Assembly: GCA_016793115.1 (NCBI GenBank)
Contig: JAEUIN010000163.1
Span: forward strand, 1-42,411
DNA length: 42,411 nucleotides
Source: Planctomycetaceae bacterium
GTDB taxonomy: Bacteria > Planctomycetota > Planctomycetia > Pirellulales > PNKZ01
Direction: 5' to 3'
The notes beneath the pieces are model-generated. The model did not search any database, was not told the origin of the DNA, and saw only the letters and a list, made by a program, of their open reading frames with translations. Below are positions 37,845-42,411 of this stretch, piece by piece. The position numbers and the translations under genes are program-made. Numbering within the stretch: the first letter of the stretch is position 1; every line of letters starts with the position of its first letter.

Positions 37845-37873
37845 AGCCTAACCAAAGGCTCATCGAACGTCAA
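37845..37873 (-). promoter_or_regulatory. Candidate promoter of the riboswitch-TonB transcript
   Basis: On the minus strand TTGACG (-35, plus 37868-37873), 17-nt spacer, TAGGCT (-10, plus 37845-37850). The predicted start near 37838 coincides with the 5' end of the riboswitch. The -10 box is a weak match. Confidence 0.45.
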
Positions 37874-38040
37874 TGTTGCGCATCGGCCGGCGCTTTCCAA
37901 ACCGTTAGGGGATGGAACTTTGCGATGAGGAGGGCGGGCCGAAAAATCGACGAAATTTTCTGGCCGGCTTAATCGCACACCGATACACTGAAAATCAGTC
38001 GGGGCCAGAGGGGTTTGCCCACGTTTTCTAGGAGTAGCCA

Positions 38041-39345
38041 ATGTCGTTGTGGAAAAGAACCGCACCATTCGTCGTGCGGCGCGCCGATTCTTGTGCGCGC
38101 GTGAGTTCTCGTCGGAAGGCGCGCGGTTTTACGCTCGTCGAATTGTTGGTCGTGATCAGCATCATCGGCATGCTGATGGCGCTGTTGTTGCCCGCCATTC
38201 AGAACGCCTATGAAACCGGCCGGCAGAACACGTGCCGAAACAACTTGACCAACTTGGCCAAGGCGTTGTTCATGTACGCCAACCGCAACGGTCGGCTCCC
38301 GGGTTACATGAACGTTCTCAAGACGCAGAACGGCAATTCGTACATGGATCCGACGACGATGACCAAGACGCCCGTCAGCTGGGCGGTGGAAATCCTCACG
38401 GACCTCGACCGCGGCGCGCTCTACGAACAATGGCGCAAGGATCTCGACGGCGGTCAGAACGGCAGCAGCTCCTCGAGCGGCGGCACCGGCAGCCAGCAAA
38501 ACTTCATCGTCGACACGAAGCAGTACATCGAAATCTTCGTCTGCCCGAGCGATCCGGCCACGTCGAAGATGGGCACCCCGATCAGCTACGTCGTCAACAC
38601 CGGTATGCGTGATCTGCCGAAGGCACTGCCGTCGCAAAGCGGCAGCAGCTCCAGCGGCGGTTCGGGCACCAGCGGCAGCGCGGGCGGCTCCTCCGGCACC
38701 GGCACGGCGGGCATGCCTCGCGATTGGGAATCGAACGGCATGTTCTTCGACAACTACTCCGAAGACATGTTGATCAACACTTCCTCGCAACGCGGTCCGA
38801 TGATCACGATGCGTCTGGAAATGTGCCGCGATCCGAAAGACAAGACGATCCTGCTGACGGAAAACGTCGACGCGGGCAACTACACGTTCGATTCGCAAGG
38901 CGCGGGCGGCAACACGTTCTCCAACGCCGAAGTGGAGACCGGCTGCATCTACACGGTCGGCCCGGTCACCAATCCGAACAACAAGCCGCCGACCATGAAT
39001 CCGACCGATTCGGCTTCGCAAGGCGGCGGTTCGGGCGGCTCGGGCGGCGGCAGCGGCGGCGGCTCGAGCGGCGGCGCCAAAGACTCGATGCGCATCAACG
39101 TCGAGCCGGGCCGCGGCGACGGCATCAGCTACGACTACTGCCGTCCGTCGTCGAAGCACCCGCAAGGCATCAACGTGGCCTTCGTCGGTCAGAACGTGCA
39201 GTTCATGCGCGACACCCTGGCCTACTTCGTGTTCGCCAAGCTGATGGCCAGCGAAGACGCCCGGATGCGTCTGCCGGGCACCCAAACGCAAGCCGATCCG
39301 GTGTTGCGTCAGTATCAATTGAGCGACGCCGACATCAACCCGTAA
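38041..39345 (+). CDS. DUF1559 prepilin-like protein with Gly/Ser-rich insertions
   Basis: A 434-aa protein of the planctomycete DUF1559 family. A 29-residue leader ends RKARG|FTLVELLVVISIIGM, the type IV prepilin cleavage site (after Gly29, Glu34 conserved) with an N-terminal hydrophobic helix. The DUF1559 domain follows (NNLTNLAKALFMYANRNGRL, ending PSSKHPQGINVAFVGQNVQF), with H-X-DG-type ending residues. Three linkers are unusually Gly/Ser-rich: about 138-153, 198-225 and 323-346. The ATG at 38041 has AGGAG 6 nt upstream. The family is thought to be assembled as pseudopilin-like surface fibres, unproven. It has a strong terminator and stands alone. Confidence 0.93.
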   Translation: MSLWKRTAPFVVRRADSCARVSSRRKARGFTLVELLVVISIIGMLMALLLPAIQNAYETGRQNTCRNNLTNLAKALFMYANRNGRLPGYMNVLKTQNGNSYMDPTTMTKTPVSWAVEILTDLDRGALYEQWRKDLDGGQNGSSSSSGGTGSQQNFIVDTKQYIEIFVCPSDPATSKMGTPISYVVNTGMRDLPKALPSQSGSSSSGGSGTSGSAGGSSGTGTAGMPRDWESNGMFFDNYSEDMLINTSSQRGPMITMRLEMCRDPKDKTILLTENVDAGNYTFDSQGAGGNTFSNAEVETGCIYTVGPVTNPNNKPPTMNPTDSASQGGGSGGSGGGSGGGSSGGAKDSMRINVEPGRGDGISYDYCRPSSKHPQGINVAFVGQNVQFMRDTLAYFVFAKLMASEDARMRLPGTQTQADPVLRQYQLSDADINP

Positions 39346-39372
39346 GCGTCGTTCCGCTTGCTGACATCATCG

Positions 39373-39411
39373 AAGAGCCCGGTCGAGCATTCGGCCGGGC
39401 TCTTTTGTTTG
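39373..39411 (+). terminator. Intrinsic terminator of the DUF1559 gene
   Basis: A 10-bp stem AAGAGCCCGG (39373-39382) with CCGGGCTCTT (39395-39404) and then TTGTTTG, 27 nt after the stop codon. The stem core is similar to the csrA terminator (GAAGCCCGG). Confidence 0.85.
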
Positions 39412-39425
39412 TAGGGTGGATAGCC

Positions 39426-39461
39426 GTAGGGTGGGTCGAGCGCAGCGAGGCCCACGCGGAA
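39426..39461. repeat. 36-base dispersed repeat, copy 2
   Basis: Matches 33915-33950 at 34 of 36 positions, with the identical core GCAGCGAGGCCCACGCGGAA. It lies just after the DUF1559 terminator and shows no open frame of its own. Confidence 0.75.
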
Positions 39462-39524
39462 GGCGGCGTAGACCGTTGTCCGGCGCCGCTAAAAAATCGC
39501 CGCGACCATTCCTCGCCCCGCGTC

Positions 39525-40109
39525 TTATCGCAGCGGATTACCCACGGCCGACGAATACGACATCGGCACGATCGCCGCCGTGCCGCGTGCGCGGAGCGGA
39601 TTGCCGGCGTCGACGATCGGCTGCTCTGCGTTCGACTGAGCTGCGATCGGCTGCGTTTCGATCGGTCTCTCCGTGATCCACGTCGCCGGGCGCACTTGCT
39701 CGTCGAGCTTAACGGCCCGGGTGTCGAGTCGAGCGAATGGATTATTGAACAGCGACGCCGGTTGATTCGAGGCCGCGACTTGGCGGACGACCGGCGCTTG
39801 GTGCGCCGCGACCGCGGCCCGCATTTCCGCGGCGGCCGCGCGGCGCATTGCGGCCGCCTGGGCGACGCGTGCGGCGTCGTTTTCCGCCCGGTAGGCTTCG
39901 TGAATGGTGCGTACGCGTGTGGCGACTCCGAGCGCGGCGAGCGCGTCGCTCGGCAGACGCGCAGCGCCGGCGGCGGACGAGTCGCCGTCGCTCACGGTGA
40001 TAAAGCCCGGTGCCGCCGGGATCGGTCGCCAAGGTTCGACGGCCGCGACATACGTCGCGCACGCGCCGATCAGAGTTGCGCCCAGAATCGCACCGTGAAT
40101 CGTCTTCAT
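39525..40109 (-). CDS. Small exported protein of unknown function
   Basis: A 194-aa protein with a signal peptide (1-22, GAILGATLIGACATYVAA). The mature part is low in ordered structure: an Ala/Arg/Met-rich helix (about 75-105, AAAMRRAAAAEMRAAVAAHQ) and a C-terminal region with recurring NPF/NPL motifs (NNPFARL, GNPLRAR, GNPLR at the very end). No domain is recognised. The ATG at 40109 begins the leader, with GAGG about 10 nt upstream. It lies divergent from the PLP enzyme, 177 bp away, and its 3' end faces the DUF1559 terminator region. Confidence 0.65.
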   Translation of the reverse strand: MKTIHGAILGATLIGACATYVAAVEPWRPIPAAPGFITVSDGDSSAAGAARLPSDALAALGVATRVRTIHEAYRAENDAARVAQAAAMRRAAAAEMRAAVAAHQAPVVRQVAASNQPASLFNNPFARLDTRAVKLDEQVRPATWITERPIETQPIAAQSNAEQPIVDAGNPLRARGTAAIVPMSYSSAVGNPLR

Positions 40110-40136
40110 GGCCGGCTGTGCCTCGTGCCCGCAAGG

Positions 40137-40164
40137 TTTCTGTAGGTTCCGCAGTCGGTATAAT
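40137..40164 (+). promoter_or_regulatory. Candidate promoter of the D-threonine aldolase-like gene
   Basis: A perfect TATAAT at 40159-40164, a 16-nt spacer and a weak -35 TTTCTG at 40137-40142. It lies 123 nt upstream of the start codon. Confidence 0.4.
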
Positions 40165-40286
40165 CGGCAAGGTCGCCGCGGAGCTTTGCTCGAAAGCCCG
40201 GCTTCCCTTACGATTGCCCGCTTGCCGGCAGCGCTCGCGCCGGCGTCGGCCCCCGCCTCCGTCCTCGCTTAGGAACCGCTTTCCCG

Positions 40287-41396
40287 ATGTCTCAACCTTG
40301 GTACGCCGTCGAAAACATCGGGGAAATCCCCGGACCTGCGCTGCTGATCTACCCGGATCGCGTCGAACGGAACCTGCAACGGATGATCGCCGCGGCCGGC
40401 GGCCCGGAGCGGCTCCGGCCGCACGTGAAGACGCATAAGATGGCCGAAGTGGTGCGAATGAAGCTCGCGGCCGGCATCACGAAGTTCAAGGCGGCGACGA
40501 TCGCGGAATCGGAACTCTGCGCCTCGTGCGGCGCGCCCGACGTGCTCCTCAGCTTTCCGCAAACCGGCCCGAATATCGACCGCCTCGTGCGGCTCGTCGC
40601 AACGTTTCCAAATACGCACTTTTCGACGCTGACCGACGACGAAGGGCACGCCCTGCATTTGTCGACGGCGTTCGCTCAAGTCGGTCGCAAGATCGAGGTC
40701 TGGCTCGACGTCGACGTCGGCCAGCATCGCAGCGGCATCGCTCCCGACGAGCGGGCCGTGGCGCTCTACCGTCGCTTGCACGAGCTCCCCGGCACGACTC
40801 CCGGCGGCTTGCACGTCTACGACGGTCACGTTCGCGAGCAGGATCTCGGCGAGCGAATCGCGCACGGCGAGTCGTCGTATGCCGCGGTCGACGCGCTCAT
40901 CAAACGCCTCCATGCGGCCGGCCTGCCGATGCAGCGGCCGATTTGCGGCGGCACCCCTTCGTTCCCCGTTCATTCCCGCCAAGCCGAGCGCGATTGCAGC
41001 CCGGGCACGTGCGTCTTCTTCGACATCAGTTATGCGACGAAGTTTCCCGACCTCGGCTACGAATACGCCGCGCTCGTCATGGGGCGCGTCGTCAGCAAGC
41101 CGGGGGGCGACCGCGTGTCGATCGAACTCGGCTACAAGGCCGTCTCGCCGGACAATCCGACGCTCCGCGTGCAATTGCTCGACGTGCCGGACGCGAAAGT
41201 CTTCGGCCAGTGGGAAGAGCATCTCACGGTGGAAACGCCGGCCGCGAACCGCTTCTCGGTCGGCGACGTCGTGTATGGAGTGCCGAACCACATTTGTCCG
41301 ACCGTAGCCCTCTTTAGCGAGGCCTACACGGTTCGCAACGGCCGCGTCGACGGCGTCTGGAAAGTCGCGGCCCGCGACCGACGGATCACAATTTAG
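40287..41396 (+). CDS. D-threonine aldolase / D-serine dehydratase-like PLP enzyme
   Basis: A 369-aa fold-type III PLP enzyme. The cofactor lysine is in RPHVKTHK (about Lys48), in an N-terminal alanine-racemase-like barrel; the C-terminal beta domain carries the metal pair His335 and Cys337 in PNHICPTVALF. The His-X-Cys pair is that of zinc-dependent D-serine dehydratases, whereas characterised D-threonine aldolases more often have His-X-Asp. This favours a D-amino acid lyase acting on D-serine or D-threonine, still an inference. The ATG at 40287 has AGGA about 12 nt upstream. It stands alone, with a candidate TATAAT promoter upstream and the CACTGGCGG repeat downstream. Confidence 0.88.
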   Translation: MSQPWYAVENIGEIPGPALLIYPDRVERNLQRMIAAAGGPERLRPHVKTHKMAEVVRMKLAAGITKFKAATIAESELCASCGAPDVLLSFPQTGPNIDRLVRLVATFPNTHFSTLTDDEGHALHLSTAFAQVGRKIEVWLDVDVGQHRSGIAPDERAVALYRRLHELPGTTPGGLHVYDGHVREQDLGERIAHGESSYAAVDALIKRLHAAGLPMQRPICGGTPSFPVHSRQAERDCSPGTCVFFDISYATKFPDLGYEYAALVMGRVVSKPGGDRVSIELGYKAVSPDNPTLRVQLLDVPDAKVFGQWEEHLTVETPAANRFSVGDVVYGVPNHICPTVALFSEAYTVRNGRVDGVWKVAARDRRITI

Positions 41397-41421
41397 TTGT
41401 CCTCCGATACAGCCCGGGTGG

Positions 41422-41489
41422 CACTGGCGGCTCGTCCGCCAGTGCGAGTAAGACGCTTTTTGAAAGCACTGGTGGGCAAGCCACCAGTG
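41422..41489. repeat. Double hairpin repeat (CACTGGCGG family), copy 2
   Basis: CACTGGCGG...CCGCCAGTG (41422-41444) and CACTGGTGG...CCACCAGTG (41467-41489) are two 9-bp hairpins joined by 22 bases. The first is nearly the same as at 31257-31279. It lies between the PLP enzyme and the ATPase and may act as a terminator. Confidence 0.75.
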
Positions 41490-41535
41490 CCGCCCTGCGA
41501 CAAACCAAGATACGAAAACCTCACAGAACTCTCGC

Positions 41536-42411
41536 ATGCACGAACCCAGCCGAAACACGAGCACCTCGCAACGACTCGCCACCGGAGTTCCCGGGCTCGA
41601 TGAACTCCTCGGCGGCGGCTTGCTTCCCGGCACGTTGACCGTGTTCGTCGGCGCGACCGGCATCGGCAAAACGCAATTCGGCTTGCAGTTCGCGCAGGCC
41701 GGCGTCGCCCAAGGCGAACGGCCGGGGATCGTGTTCGACATGACGTCGCGCGGCGATCCGCAAAGCCACGCGGAGTACGCGGCGCGGATGTTCGATCGCC
41801 GCATGCGCTCGGTCGATCCGGAGGCGTCGCCCGATCTAAACGAGTTCTTCTCGCCGACGCGCGACCACGGCGACTGCTTGAACATCTTCCGCTACGCCGG
41901 CCGGCGCGTGGCCCGCGGCGATCTTTCGTTCGAAGAATATCAGGAGTGGCAGGCCGAACTGGCGCGGAAGATCGGCACGACGATCGCCTTTTTCTACGGC
42001 AACTTCGTGCGCGGCTGCCGCCGCACGGTGATCGACGGCATCGAACCGCTTGACCGGAAGCGCGAATCGATTCAACTCGAACTCTTTGAATACATCTACC
42101 ACCAGATCCTGCGCAAGGAGCCGGAGTGGGTGGCCCGCGATCTGTTTCGCGAACACTATTTGGCCCGTGAGCGGGAGATCGCCGCCGCTCCGTACGACCC
42201 GAAAGCGATCGGCTGCGTGCTGCTCTACACGTCGGCCGAGACGATGCTCGATCCGCTCCTGGAGCGCCCGCTCGACGAAGGCGATTTGCTCGCCAATGCG
42301 AACACGATCGTCTATCTCGGCAAGCGCCGCACGCCCGACGGCAAGCTCATGCGGGCCTTGCACGTGGCGAAGCATCGCGGCAGCGCCTGCAGCGACGATA
42401 TCGTGCCGTAC
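41536..42411 (+). CDS. KaiC/RecA-like ATPase, cut by the window edge
   Basis: An open frame of 292 codons runs to the last base of the window without a stop. It begins MHEPSRNTSTSQRLATGVPG, then LDELLGGGLLPGTLTVFVGA and the Walker A GATGIGKT (39-46, Lys45). This is the RecA/KaiC-type ATPase core (GxPGLDELLGGG entry motif); later GIVFDMTSRGD follows the P-loop strand and a charged insertion occurs at about 100-185. The family includes circadian, DNA-repair and signalling ATPases; no specific role can be given, and the second half is missing. The ATG at 41536 has no SD. Confidence 0.78.
   Translation, partial: MHEPSRNTSTSQRLATGVPGLDELLGGGLLPGTLTVFVGATGIGKTQFGLQFAQAGVAQGERPGIVFDMTSRGDPQSHAEYAARMFDRRMRSVDPEASPDLNEFFSPTRDHGDCLNIFRYAGRRVARGDLSFEEYQEWQAELARKIGTTIAFFYGNFVRGCRRTVIDGIEPLDRKRESIQLELFEYIYHQILRKEPEWVARDLFREHYLAREREIAAAPYDPKAIGCVLLYTSAETMLDPLLERPLDEGDLLANANTIVYLGKRRTPDGKLMRALHVAKHRGSACSDDIVPY

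Noticed and set aside
23306..41489. CRISPR array
   Set aside because: The repeats are palindromic, differ from place to place, are not in regularly spaced tandem, and no cas genes are present.

Overview
The window looks like chromosomal DNA from a GC-rich planctomycete, probably of the Pirellulales type. The evidence is the gene content: DUF1501, DUF1549/DUF1553 and c-type cytochrome/WD40 proteins in one neighbourhood, a DUF1559 protein with a prepilin-like N-terminus, PPC-domain, PmoA/DUF6807-like and BNR-repeat secreted proteins, and CsrA. Short GC-rich palindromic repeats between genes and frequent GTG starts fit the same group. I saw no rRNA, tRNA, CRISPR array, phage or insertion sequence. 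I place 33 protein-coding genes, the last cut by the right edge.

Layout. 1-10.3 kb, minus strand: a secreted redox/surface cluster (PPC protein, DUF1549/DUF1553 protein with two c-type heme motifs, cytochrome-WD40 protein with a coiled-coil tail) closed by a terminator at 193-231. It is preceded by a DUF1501 protein, then csrA with its own strong promoter and terminator, and a small Cys-rich protein. 10.6-19.1 kb: a second DUF1501 protein (plus), then minus-strand exported proteins (BNR/sialidase-like, DUF6807, SHD1-like/PDZ, an unknown), a sugar-nucleotide epimerase (plus) and a two-gene coiled-coil operon (minus). 19.4-29.6 kb: metabolism and housekeeping. A three-TM protein leads lutB and lutC; asnS and trxB lie on the minus strand; cstA, an aldehyde dehydrogenase and a class III aminotransferase lie on the plus strand. 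29.6-33.9 kb: a 69-aa protein, a secreted coiled-coil protein, tmk and a cyclopropane-fatty-acid-synthase-like methyltransferase (minus), and a MEKHLA protein (plus).

34.0-37.9 kb is the most coherent regulatory unit. A TonB-dependent receptor and a TonB-family protein are transcribed toward each other, and each has its own cobalamin riboswitch in its leader. The receptor and its energy coupler are therefore both predicted to be switched by vitamin B12. Their 3' ends are separated by a large inverted repeat made of two hairpins.

38.0-42.4 kb: a DUF1559 prepilin-like protein with Gly/Ser linkers and a clean terminator, a small secreted protein, a D-threonine aldolase/D-serine dehydratase-like PLP enzyme, and the start of a KaiC/RecA-like ATPase.

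Most promising signals: the paired B12 riboswitches on convergent receptor and tonB genes; a near-consensus CsrA binding site over the csrA ribosome binding site; and several dispersed palindromic repeat families, some of which supply stop codons or C-terminal residues to neighbouring genes. Functional names rest on motif recognition by eye; no database search was run.
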